Part shown: in pieces, positions 24,339-33,087 of the stretch
Layout: every line of letters begins with the position of its first letter
How positions within the stretch are numbered: the first letter of the stretch is position 1
Source: DATFXM01 sp035315885
GTDB taxonomy: Bacteria; Acidobacteriota; Blastocatellia; UBA7656
NCBI GenBank assembly: GCA_035315885.1
Contig: DATFXM010000200.1
Coordinates: 6,434-70,433 of the forward strand
Direction of reading: 5' to 3'
DNA length: 64,000 bases
Position numbers and translations under genes: made by a program
Notes under the pieces: model-generated
The model's input: the letters and a program-made list of their open reading frames with translations, nothing else
Databases searched by the model: none
Told to the model about the DNA's origin: nothing

Positions 24339-25223
24339 TCAATCATCTCGGCGCTCGGTAATCGTTACTGGTGAGGCGAGGCGGAAACTTACACGTGATT
24401 CGCCCGGGATCACTGCGGGGTCTCCGCGTGTTGCGAGCACAACGGCGGTGCCCGCACCTCCGCCTACTCCTGCCCCAATCGCGGCGCCCTTACCGCCGCC
24501 GGCAATCGCGCCGATGATCGCGCCGGCGCCCGCTCCGATTCCGATCTTCGCCGCGTCCTTCTTCTTTGTCGTTTTTGCATGGACCACATAAGCGCTCGTC
24601 GATATCGGAATCTTTCGCCCGTCCGCGAGAGTCAAACGGGTGAGTTTCACTGAAATGGATGCAACTCCTTTGACGCGTCCACCAGGATCGGAGTTAGCGA
24701 TCACACCTTCCACCTCGGCACCCTTGCGGGCGATCGTCCAGTCACCGTCAACGATTGCGTTCGCGAGATTCGCAACGAAAGGTTCTCCGGTCTTGTTCGA
24801 TTTGGTCGAGAGCGAAGAGGTCGTGATTACTCCGAGCGCGCGTCCGGAAGCAAGCGTGAACTTTCGTGGCGGAGGCGGAGGCGGAGGAGGAGGCTGCGCC
24901 GGCGCTGGTGCGGATGGCGGCTCCTGCGCCGAACCGCCCGGCGCGGGTACTGGCGCCGTATTTGGCGGGGCGGGCGCCGAGAGTTCGCTCCCTGCGGGAG
25001 GCGGACTCGCGCCGCCAGGGGGCTGCGACGCCGCTGCTTGCTCAGACGTATTCGCATTAGCCGCTGCATTGCCTTTGTCCGCTCCTGAATCAGGACCGGA
25101 CTTCGCCGCAGCACCGGAGGAGTTCGACGAATCGCCATGGTTGGACGAGCAGCTCGTGGATGCGAACACGAGCATTGCGACAATCATCAAAGCGAGTAAA
25201 TGATTAATGATCCGGCAATTCAT
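24339..25223 (-). CDS. lipoprotein with proline-rich linker and glycine-zipper segment
   Basis: A 294-residue probable lipoprotein. The signal ends in LVFASTSC-S, giving a lipid-anchored Cys. About 90 residues of Ala/Ser/Pro/Gly follow, including a run of nine prolines. A beta-rich domain (FTLASGRALGVITTSSLSTK ... GDWTIARKGAEVEGVI, VKLTRLTLADGRKIPIS) is then followed by a glycine-zipper (GIGAGAGAIIGAIAGGGKGA) and a short tail ESRVSFRLASPVTI. I recognise the layout from acidobacterial envelope proteins but not the function. The ATG at 25223 has GGGAGGG upstream. Same strand as the transglycosylase gene, 97 bp downstream of it. Confidence 0.75.
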   Translation of the reverse strand: MNCRIINHLLALMIVAMLVFASTSCSSNHGDSSNSSGAAAKSGPDSGADKGNAAANANTSEQAAASQPPGGASPPPAGSELSAPAPPNTAPVPAPGGSAQEPPSAPAPAQPPPPPPPPPRKFTLASGRALGVITTSSLSTKSNKTGEPFVANLANAIVDGDWTIARKGAEVEGVIANSDPGGRVKGVASISVKLTRLTLADGRKIPISTSAYVVHAKTTKKKDAAKIGIGAGAGAIIGAIAGGGKGAAIGAGVGGGAGTAVVLATRGDPAVIPGESRVSFRLASPVTITERRDD

Positions 25224-25320
25224 AGGCGCCCTCCCAAAGAATAATCTCTTCAGTGGACTCAAGGTTCCCTAAAGACAAAGAACTTGATTGTAGAACGCGA
25301 TCTCCTGCTGAGCGCAGGAT

Positions 25321-26907
25321 TCACGATGAGGACTTCTTAGTGTGACTCGTCTGTTCGACGATGGCAAGATAGGTTGTGTAGTACTTGAAAATATTACTGA
25401 CGTAGTCTACGGTCTCGCGTCCAATTTCGCGTGCTGCGACGATCTCGACATTGTTAAACCAGACGTTGGGGTTCAGTCCCAGCGTCTCTGCCTTCGCCCT
25501 CAACCCGGCGACTCTCGCCGGCCCGGCATTGTATGCCGCGAACGCGAAGAGCCCCTGATTGATTCTGTCCATGTGTGCGTCTTTGAAGTAGCGATCGAGA
25601 ATGTATCTTAGATACTTCACCCCTGCGCGAATATTGTTATCAGTCTGATCGATATCGTGTATGCCGACGTCTGCGGCGGTCTCCGGCTTGATCTGCATGA
25701 TTCCGACGGCGCCCGCAGAGCTTCGTTTTTCCTGGTCAAGTTGTGATTCCTGATAAGCCTGCGCGGTCACCAGCAGCCATGGCAGACCCACCTCGCCGCT
25801 GTATTTGCGGAAGGAAGCAACAAGCGCGCGGAACCGTTTCAATTCCTCCTCGCTCTTAGGATTCTTTAGCCGGTCCGCCTTGCCCAGATATCTTTGGAGC
25901 ACTATGTTACCGAATGTTGTTCCGATCTTATGACCCTTAATGAACTCATTCAACAGTGCCTTAAGCTGCGGGCAATTCTTGCGTACTGCTATCGCGATCT
26001 CGCCGCCGCTGTTCAACACCACGTCAGGATGCACAATCGCGCGATCATATATCTGCGTCCAGAACTGCGCAATGTGCCTGTCGACCACCGTAATTCCGTA
26101 GACGCCGCCGTCCACCATCTGCATGATGTCGTCGTCTTCGAGAAGCTCGTCAGTAAACCTGATTGTTACGGGATGCTTACCCTCGCTGGCGAACCGATGA
26201 TTGAGACTGTCAAGATTCGTGCGATAGCTGCTTGACGCGCGGACGTAGACCTCCTGGCCGGAGAGGTCATCAACGCTGGAAATTGGCGGTGCGGTCGGAC
26301 CAGTGACCACGAGTTCCTGTACGTTGTCCATAACCGGGTCGGTGAAGTCCACAATTTTCTCGCGCTCGTGGGTGATCGTCAGGTTTCCCAGGGCTATGTC
26401 ACCCAAACCGGCTTTTAGATCCGAAAGGAGACGAGCGCGCGGAGTCGGTATGATCGCTACTTTCAACGCACGGTTTTTGTCGCTTGATTCAGTGCGCAGC
26501 CACTTCTCAAATTGAACCAATGCATCGTAGGACAAGCCCTTTTGATCTTTGCCATCGATGAAGTAGCTGGTCCTGTCATAAAGGACCAGGGCGCGAATGA
26601 ATCTGCGCCGCTCTATCTCATCCATATCACCGGTCGACGGCTTGTTGAGCTGTTTAAGTTGCGACGCACCGAGGTCCTCGATCGGTACAAGATTCTCCGG
26701 CTGCTCAGGGGTTTCGGAACCTGAAGCAGGCGGATCAGTCTTGGCTGATTCGGTGCTAGTGGGTTGCGCCGCATTCTGCGACGCAGCCGGCTGCTTACGA
26801 TTGCATCCGGTGACAAGAAAGGTGAGCGCAAGCACGACGACAATCACAAAGGTAGTCGCGCCCGCATGTATACGTTCCGTGAGGCAGTGATTGGGCACCC
26901 TAAGCAT
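25321..26907 (-). CDS. MltF-like lytic transglycosylase (binding domain plus SLT domain), lipoprotein
   Basis: A 528-residue protein with a lipoprotein signal (ALTFLVTGC-N). A periplasmic amino-acid-binding-like domain (about 95-345; LYDRTSYFID, LGDIALGNLTITHEREKIVD, DGGVYGITVVDRHIAQFW) precedes a lysozyme-like SLT domain (about 370-520). That domain has catalytic Glu in TAQAYQESQLDQ, SSAGAVGIMQIKPETA, and FAAYNAGPARV. This is the MltF architecture: peptidoglycan cleavage regulated by a ligand-binding module. The ATG at 26907 has GGGAGG upstream; the frame extends to 27351 but overlaps copD. It follows CopD by 71 bp. Confidence 0.9.
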   Translation of the reverse strand: MLRVPNHCLTERIHAGATTFVIVVVLALTFLVTGCNRKQPAASQNAAQPTSTESAKTDPPASGSETPEQPENLVPIEDLGASQLKQLNKPSTGDMDEIERRRFIRALVLYDRTSYFIDGKDQKGLSYDALVQFEKWLRTESSDKNRALKVAIIPTPRARLLSDLKAGLGDIALGNLTITHEREKIVDFTDPVMDNVQELVVTGPTAPPISSVDDLSGQEVYVRASSSYRTNLDSLNHRFASEGKHPVTIRFTDELLEDDDIMQMVDGGVYGITVVDRHIAQFWTQIYDRAIVHPDVVLNSGGEIAIAVRKNCPQLKALLNEFIKGHKIGTTFGNIVLQRYLGKADRLKNPKSEEELKRFRALVASFRKYSGEVGLPWLLVTAQAYQESQLDQEKRSSAGAVGIMQIKPETAADVGIHDIDQTDNNIRAGVKYLRYILDRYFKDAHMDRINQGLFAFAAYNAGPARVAGLRAKAETLGLNPNVWFNNVEIVAAREIGRETVDYVSNIFKYYTTYLAIVEQTSHTKKSSS

Positions 26908-26978
26908 TTCCTCCCTTATGTCCAGCGGCAATCTTAACGCATCGTCGTCCGTCGCGAAAGTTGCGTACCTCGCCTCGG

Positions 26979-28637
26979 TCAACTTTCTCGGTAGTTCACA
27001 AGGAAGACTCCCACCAGGACAAAACAAACAGGCCATATTAAGGATGGAATGCGAGCGTCCTTCGACGGAAGTCGCAGTTCCAGCCATCTGGACCAACCCG
27101 CAACCACTCCTAAGATTGCCAGCGGAACATGGCTCAGCTCGGCCAGAAGTTCCTCTTTTATGTTGCCGAGTGAATGGGAATGGGTAAGCAACAGAGCCCC
27201 ACCCAACGCGCATACCAGCGGAAACACGTAGCGCACCCCGCCTCTTACCGGAGCTCCGTTTTGCACCCTCCACTCGTACACCGCAAACATAATAATAAGG
27301 ACAATGAAGATTCGGTGTTGAAGGACTTCTGAGTCTGCGAAGCTGATCCAAAACCCATTGAGCCCCAGCGGCCAGCTCTCCGGGTCGGCGCGAAGAAACA
27401 GAAAGACCGCCAATACACCGAATAACAAGGGCCAGTTGCGCATCCAGGCCGCGCCCCCACTACGCGAAGCCAGAGCGAGCAATCCCATGAGCATGACAAT
27501 CAGTCCCGCCCAATGATGGTTGTACTCGGACCACGCCAGATCCGCGGGCTTGCTGGGGCGAAAGGCAGTTTGCCCAGGCACAAAAGATGGCGGCGGGGCA
27601 AAGTCCGCGGCTGATGTGTTTAACTGGCTCTGCAAGGCGGGGGTCGAAAGCTCCGTCGCGCTTGGGCTGTTCAACCGTGGCACTCGCGGGCTCATGCGCT
27701 CCACGATCTCAGAGGCGCTTACCCGAGCGAACTGCATGTCTACTGCAGGAGGTTGAGAGGTGAGCGCGGCAGCGGCAAGAATGACAGTAAAGCCGATACC
27801 GATCTCCGCCTCGGTGAAACGGCGGACTCGCGTTGTCAATGAGGACGCGTCGGTTCGAGCTCCTCTGATGACTGAGAAGTTCAACGCTCCAATTCCCACG
27901 GCTATTAAGAACAACGCGACCTTCGACATAACCATCACGCCATAGGCGGTGCCGTAGATCGCTTTGATGCTGTCGATATAGAGGATCGACATAAGAATGC
28001 CGGCCCCAACGAGCACACCGACTGCGCTCATCGCCAGTCGCGAAAACCTGCGGCACCAAAGGCGGGCCACCGTTTCGCCTGGTGCCTCTCTCAAACTGAC
28101 AAGCAGATAGGGAAGACCACCGATCCACATCGCCGCGCCAACCTGGTGCAAGCCGGTGAGTAGCGTCAGGCCCGCGCGATTGTCCAGACGCGCGACAGCA
28201 TGCGTCGTGCTAACCGAGGCTCCCAAAATGACGACGCACAACAAAGACATCACAATGATCCCGCCGTTGGAGCGCGTTCTAGACAAAACGGCGATCATCA
28301 GGCCTGAAACGAAGATGACGGAGCCGGCCACAAAGTAACTGGCGCCCGCGAGATCGCTTAAGCCCATGTCGGTCGTTCCCATCAACACCGTGGAATCGAG
28401 AAAGAGCAGGATGACCTGAGACAGGGCAAGCGACACCGCGGAGATGCGAAGCAGCTTTCGCTGTGATCGGCGAATGTCCGCTAAATCGGAGTCGGATGAG
28501 CCTGCCGGCTGCGCATTCACGAATAGACTAAAGGCAACACCGCCGATAACCAGCGATTCAAATGCGAGTGTGAAGCCCCGAAGAACCACCGAGAGGTAGC
28601 CAAAAACGTCAACCAACTGCGGAACCAATTTGTTCAC
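26979..28637 (-). CDS. copD: CopD-domain copper-transport membrane protein
   Basis: A 552-residue polytopic membrane protein. At least twelve hydrophobic segments can be read. The CopD domain (LLTGLHQVGAAMWIGGLPYL and the following helices to about 300) has the conserved H-x5-WxGG pattern. A second half (about 345-550) holds further helices with NHHWAGLIVMLMG, LLLTHSHSLGNIKEELLAEL and LSHVPLAILGVVAGWSRWLE, which contain His clusters suited to metal. It starts at GTG 28637, 22 bp after the CopC gene. CopC and CopD together are expected to move copper from the periplasm to the cytoplasm. Confidence 0.85.
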   Translation of the reverse strand: MNKLVPQLVDVFGYLSVVLRGFTLAFESLVIGGVAFSLFVNAQPAGSSDSDLADIRRSQRKLLRISAVSLALSQVILLFLDSTVLMGTTDMGLSDLAGASYFVAGSVIFVSGLMIAVLSRTRSNGGIIVMSLLCVVILGASVSTTHAVARLDNRAGLTLLTGLHQVGAAMWIGGLPYLLVSLREAPGETVARLWCRRFSRLAMSAVGVLVGAGILMSILYIDSIKAIYGTAYGVMVMSKVALFLIAVGIGALNFSVIRGARTDASSLTTRVRRFTEAEIGIGFTVILAAAALTSQPPAVDMQFARVSASEIVERMSPRVPRLNSPSATELSTPALQSQLNTSAADFAPPPSFVPGQTAFRPSKPADLAWSEYNHHWAGLIVMLMGLLALASRSGGAAWMRNWPLLFGVLAVFLFLRADPESWPLGLNGFWISFADSEVLQHRIFIVLIIMFAVYEWRVQNGAPVRGGVRYVFPLVCALGGALLLTHSHSLGNIKEELLAELSHVPLAILGVVAGWSRWLELRLPSKDARIPSLIWPVCFVLVGVFLVNYRES

Positions 28638-28659
28638 TCAACTCACCCCAAAACCGCTC

Positions 28660-29037
28660 TCAACTCACCTTGAAAGAGAATTGGCCTCTCGTGATATGCC
28701 CATCGACCGCAAGCACCTGCCAAACAACAGTGTAGGACCCTGCGCTGAGGCCGCTGACCTGAGAGAGCAGAACATCAGGGGACGGCGGCGCTTCCAGCTT
28801 CAATTTTCGCGTACTGCCGTCCGGTGCGGACAAGGTGAGGCGTGAGCGCTCAACATCAATTCGAGAGTTGAATCGCAGCTTCACCGTGACATTCGGCCCT
28901 GCGACGGTAGCATTGGCGGCAGGCTCGCACTCGACGAGAATCGCATGAAGAAGGCCAAACGGTTTGGTCAGGAGACACGCCGCATGTATCACTGCAACGA
29001 TCGCAAGCGCCCTGACGAGCAGCCTTATGGGGATCAT
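28660..29037 (-). CDS. copC: CopC-type periplasmic copper-binding protein
   Basis: A 125-residue protein with a signal peptide (LALAIVAVIHAACLLTKPFG type, ending before LLH). The mature chain would begin near His in LLHAILVECEPAANA, and DGHITRGQFSFKV lies at the C-terminus. The N-terminal His plus the D-x-H motif is the Cu(II) site of CopC proteins. The fold is a small beta-barrel (NVTVKLRFNSRIDVERSRLT, GSYTVVWQVLAVDG). The ATG at 29037 has GGAGAGG upstream, part of a direct repeat GGAGGTTTACAG/GGAGAGGTTTACAG. It heads the copC-copD run. Confidence 0.88.
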   Translation of the reverse strand: MIPIRLLVRALAIVAVIHAACLLTKPFGLLHAILVECEPAANATVAGPNVTVKLRFNSRIDVERSRLTLSAPDGSTRKLKLEAPPSPDVLLSQVSGLSAGSYTVVWQVLAVDGHITRGQFSFKVS

Positions 29038-29375
29038 CTGTAAACCTCTCCTGTAAACCTCCACAAAATTCGTCCGGGTCGTGGGTCGATGCTGACTGGT
29101 TGAGTTGGCGCTGTCTTCGTCATTCGCGGCCGACAGAGCCGGCGTCTCACGCCAGGTGTGAAACCAGACTTACCTGCTCGCACATAGCGGGGACAGCACA
29201 AATTCATTCAGCCGCTCTCAAATTTGATTTAGACACCGCCGCCAAAATCCATCGCGTACGAGTGTAATACATGCGTTAGGCCGCGCGCCAAGAACCAGCA
29301 AAGGTTCGACTGGATTCCGCAATGTCACTGGCACGCCCGTCTTTTCGAGATGGATTGGTGTAACTGGGAGGCGCT

Positions 29376-31286
29376 CTAAGCAAGCGGGCTGAATTCAGAC
29401 GAAAAAGGCGTGCCCGCAACGTAGGTCTCGAGGACCTTGATATCCGCAATTCGATCCGGGTCGGTGTCACAGGGGTTATGATCGAGCACTACCAGATCCG
29501 CTAGTTTGTTGACCTCGAGAGTTCCGACTTTGTCATCCAGAAAGCATTGGTATGCGGGATAGATTGTTACAGTCTTCAGCGCCTGTTCGATGGGAATTCG
29601 TTGGGACGGAAAGAGGACATCGTGGCTGCCACAAAGGCTTCGCGTAACGGCAGTCTGCAAATAGCGAAGCGGCTCGACGGGCGTAGCGGGCGAGTCGCTA
29701 TGCAGGGACACACAGATTCCGGCATCCAACCCGGACGCCAGCGGCACGATGCATTCGTCATCGGCGGCTAATTGGCTTCTCAGCATCTTGGCAAAATACA
29801 CGTGACCTATGAGGTGACTGACAGAGACACCGAGGGCTTTTGCTTTTGCGATCTGCGATTCTTCAATCAACGCGCCGTGCTCGATTCGGTGGCGATGATC
29901 GGACCGCGGCGTTTTTTCCAACACTCGTTCGTACAACCGAAGCGTCTGCTCGATAGCTCCGGAGCTGTTCGCGTGACACAACAACTGCCAACCCGCGTCA
30001 TGCCACGTCTGCATAAGACCCATGAGGTCTGCGTCCGTATAGTTGATCCTGCCGCTTTCGATTCCCGACATGAACGGCTGGTCGAACGCTCCGAAAACTG
30101 CCGGGGCTATTCCGTCCGCCCAGAATTTGATTCCGGCAAAGAATAAACGATCGTTGCCTTGCATCGGCTTAAGGCCGGCGGTGCTCGGCAGACCGTCGGT
30201 TGGTATCAGCGCCGCGCGAAGCCGAATCGGAGTCGACGGGTCGCTCGCCATTTCCAAAAGGATGCGAACTTCTTCCTGCCCCCACAAAGATCCGAGCGCT
30301 GCGTCGTAGACGGTAGTGCAGCCTCGCTTTGCCCAGTTCCGGACGACTCGCTTGCAATCAAGCAGCTTCTGTTCAAAATAGGTTGGAGGAAAACTCTTAG
30401 CCAGTTGGGCAAACGACTTGGCGCCACGGATCTCACCCGTCAATCTGCCGCTTGCATCCCTGACGTAGTTCGATCCGACAAAAGGCGTTCCCTGATCGGT
30501 GATCCCGGCAACCTCAAGCGCTTTATGATTGACGTAAGCCACGTCCCAGGACTGTTCCATTACGAAAATAGGATGCCGGGTGGATATCGAGTCGAGCTCC
30601 ACAGCGTTCAACGGCGGTCGGTCTGTCGATTGATAAGATGCATCGTACCCGCACGCTATCACCCATTCGGAATCTCGCTTCCTTTCGGTGGCCGCTCGCA
30701 TTACCAACATCATCGCATCGCGACTTCCCACAAGGGGCGGTGACAGATTGATCCACCGGTACTCAGTGATAGCCGACCAGGCTAGATGAACGTGAGGGTC
30801 GATAAAGCCGGGCATAAGCGTGCAGCCTTGAAGGTCTACTACTCTGGTACCCGCAGTGCGATATTGCAGTACGCTCTTGAGGTCTCCGATCGCGATGATC
30901 GTGCCTTCGCGAATCGCCATGGCCTCGACCATCGGCTGCGCGTCATTGATAGTGAGTATCGGGCCGCCCAGGAAAATGGTTGTACGCGGTTGGAGGCCGC
31001 TGTGAGTGTCGTTGTTCGGGGGCGTCGTCTTCACGCGTTTCACAAAATCGATCAGCGTCGCGAAAACCGGAGCGTTTTCGTACGTTCGCCGATGAAACTG
31101 TTTTCGATCGAACCACTGAGTAGCAGGGTTACCACAGCCGGGCAGTGCGAACCAGATCCACGTCCGGACCCGACCGAAGATCAAAGGTCCCGCCAACGAG
31201 GTTCGATCGAATCTACCGAGCTTCGCTCGTTTCAAGACAGCCAGGGCCAGGAAAGTCCCACAGCCAAACACATCACCCGTGTCCAC
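29376..31286 (-). CDS. amidohydrolase family protein (YtcJ-like metal-dependent hydrolase)
   Basis: A frame of up to 636 residues. The catalytic domain starts near residue 103 (TIFLGGPILTINDAQPMVEA). It has HxH in MPGFIDPHVHLAW, KFWADGIAP, a His in HANSSGAIEQ, HRIEHGALIEE and the late metal Asp in LHSDSPATPVEPL. The long YtcJ type hydrolyses N-substituted amides or similar bonds; the substrate is unknown. The first roughly 100 residues do not look conserved, and the GTG at 31286 has only a weak ribosome site, so the true start may lie further in, perhaps at GTG codons near 31040. No signal peptide is seen. It stands alone. Confidence 0.8.
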   Translation of the reverse strand: MDTGDVFGCGTFLALAVLKRAKLGRFDRTSLAGPLIFGRVRTWIWFALPGCGNPATQWFDRKQFHRRTYENAPVFATLIDFVKRVKTTPPNNDTHSGLQPRTTIFLGGPILTINDAQPMVEAMAIREGTIIAIGDLKSVLQYRTAGTRVVDLQGCTLMPGFIDPHVHLAWSAITEYRWINLSPPLVGSRDAMMLVMRAATERKRDSEWVIACGYDASYQSTDRPPLNAVELDSISTRHPIFVMEQSWDVAYVNHKALEVAGITDQGTPFVGSNYVRDASGRLTGEIRGAKSFAQLAKSFPPTYFEQKLLDCKRVVRNWAKRGCTTVYDAALGSLWGQEEVRILLEMASDPSTPIRLRAALIPTDGLPSTAGLKPMQGNDRLFFAGIKFWADGIAPAVFGAFDQPFMSGIESGRINYTDADLMGLMQTWHDAGWQLLCHANSSGAIEQTLRLYERVLEKTPRSDHRHRIEHGALIEESQIAKAKALGVSVSHLIGHVYFAKMLRSQLAADDECIVPLASGLDAGICVSLHSDSPATPVEPLRYLQTAVTRSLCGSHDVLFPSQRIPIEQALKTVTIYPAYQCFLDDKVGTLEVNKLADLVVLDHNPCDTDPDRIADIKVLETYVAGTPFSSEFSPLA

Positions 31287-32578
31287 CTCACGAGCATTTC
31301 ATAACGCCTTTGATCAACAGTGGAGAAGGAGGCGTGCTGGAAGAGTACGGGTCCGACACGTCTCTCGAACGTCGAATCATTATTCTGCTACAGTGATCAC
31401 AATTTTTTAGCTCGCCTAGGCGTGCAACACAAAGGCAAGAATTGCTCCATCTCGTAGATCCAGGTGGAGAGTGGTCTATCTATGAAGGTGGAAACGCTTT
31501 AACAAAGAATTGGGCGGAATCGCTCGCGTTGACGAGGAACTTTTTTCTACGACCCATTATAGAAATCGCCAAATGTCGTGGTTTTTTTGAGGCCGCTGTA
31601 CTATAAAGTTCGTCTTCCGACGGCGGCAGGAAATCAGCAGATGGTCGGCAATCGAATGTCACCGAAGAAAGAGTCCAGCGACGGCAGCGATAAGCGCAAC
31701 GACCAAAGAGTTCGGACTGCCTCGCGGTCCAAGGAGTTTCCCTTATACAGGCCCGGGTTTTGCGAAGCTAATGTCTCTCAGGACCGACTGGACAAGGGCT
31801 GCTGCCAGAGCTCAGAACGAACAAAGTTTAGGTCTGGAATGGCTCCGCCAAAGGTTTGGTGTGCTCCGAAATATCGGAGTTCTCACCCTGTGTTGACGTA
31901 CTCTACTTTTCTTGTGCGTTCGGTCGGCAAACTTGAATTATTTGTGGAGGAAATAAGCGCTCACAATTGGCGTGACCGTTGCAAGCGCTAATTCACCGAG
32001 TGGTCGAGCAGGAAGCCCTGTTGAGATTGCGTGAGAGTCTGTTTGAGCGTTTAGTCACTGCCCTCCCAGCAATAACGTTTAAGGTGTGTTGGACGGATCG
32101 CGGTGTGTAGGGAAATGGCCGCGGCACCTTTTTGTAGCTCCGCGGTGATCCGAAACTCGGGCGAAGTTGAGCCTGTCAGAGCTTAACAACGATTCGTTGG
32201 TACCGACCGCGTTTCATCATCGTCTTTCTAAACGAGATTCGTACCGTCCCAAACCGTGGAACGGGGCAGCGTTTGTTTGTTCGATAGTCGAGCGTCTGCC
32301 CACGACCTTCGGCTTAGACGGTTTTGAAATCGAAGCGGTCAACGTCGCTAAGGCGTTTTTTGGACGACGCCTGAAAATCGGGGCAACGAATGAGGTCCGC
32401 CAGAAATCTACCGAAACGTGCGGTGCAGCTACGCCGATACGGACCACAAGCGCAACCGGGCTCCGGATTTTCAAAGGTACCAGAACGCATGAAAGATCGC
32501 GTCTGGCCACAGCGAGCCCTGGCGCGGCCTTACGTCTACCTGAGACAGCCAATTGCCAACTGAGGTGACACGTTTCTC
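31287..32578. other. 1.3-kb gap without a supported gene
   Basis: Open frames on both strands (for example 31578-31991 plus, 32167-32568 plus, 32217-32552 minus) overlap each other, lack ribosome sites and show no recognisable domain. I see no tRNA, repeat or clear terminator. Confidence 0.35.
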
Positions 32579-33019
32579 ATGGAAACTATGAGCGTATCGG
32601 TTGATTCGATTCTTATCGTTGAAGACAACTCGGTTGATCTCGACCTTGCGATACGAGCCTTCGGAAGGTGCAACTTAATCAACCCGCTTCGGATCGCCCG
32701 GGATGCCGAGGAGGTCATCGCATTGATGCAGCGTTGGGAGGAGGGCGAGCCTACACCCACGCTGATTCTGCTGGATCTCAATCTGCCGGGACTGAGTGGA
32801 ATGGAAGTGCTGCGGCAGATCAAGACTCACGACAAATTCAAAACCATTCCAGTGATAATGCTGACAAGTTCCGGCGACGAGGAGGACATTCAAGAAGCTT
32901 ACCTTCTGGGCGCGAATTCCTACATCATCAAGCCGATGGATTTTGGCAGATTCCGGGAGCTTGCGGCTCAAATTGGAAGCTATTGGTGCAGAGTGAACAC
33001 GTCGCCGAAGTATGTCTAA
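32579..33019 (+). CDS. RcpA-type single-domain response regulator
   Basis: A 146-residue receiver. VEDNSVDLDLAIRAF supplies the acidic pocket, LILLDLNLPGLSGME the phospho-acceptor Asp, VIMLTSSGDEEDIQEAY the switch Thr and SYIIKPMDFGRF the Lys. The short insertion RWEEGEPTPT is typical of receivers partnered with phytochrome-like or PAS kinases. GAGGTGA precedes the ATG at 32579; a second ATG at 32588 is possible. It lies convergent to the giant sigma-54 regulator and is a paralogue of the degenerate receiver at 36497. Confidence 0.9.
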   Translation: METMSVSVDSILIVEDNSVDLDLAIRAFGRCNLINPLRIARDAEEVIALMQRWEEGEPTPTLILLDLNLPGLSGMEVLRQIKTHDKFKTIPVIMLTSSGDEEDIQEAYLLGANSYIIKPMDFGRFRELAAQIGSYWCRVNTSPKYV

Positions 33020-33087
33020 GACGGCGGTCGAATCTCGCGGACCCGCGCTGCAAACTCTTTTGTAAGGAGCCGGTGGATCAACCGTGA

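Noticed and set aside
29376..31286. Signal peptide or membrane anchor on the amidohydrolase
   Set aside because: The first 100 residues are not hydrophobic enough and contain no cleavage-like site; more likely the annotated start is too early.
31578..32568. Open frames in the 1.3-kb gap before the RcpA-type receiver
   Set aside because: They overlap on opposite strands, lack ribosome sites and show no domain or biased composition.
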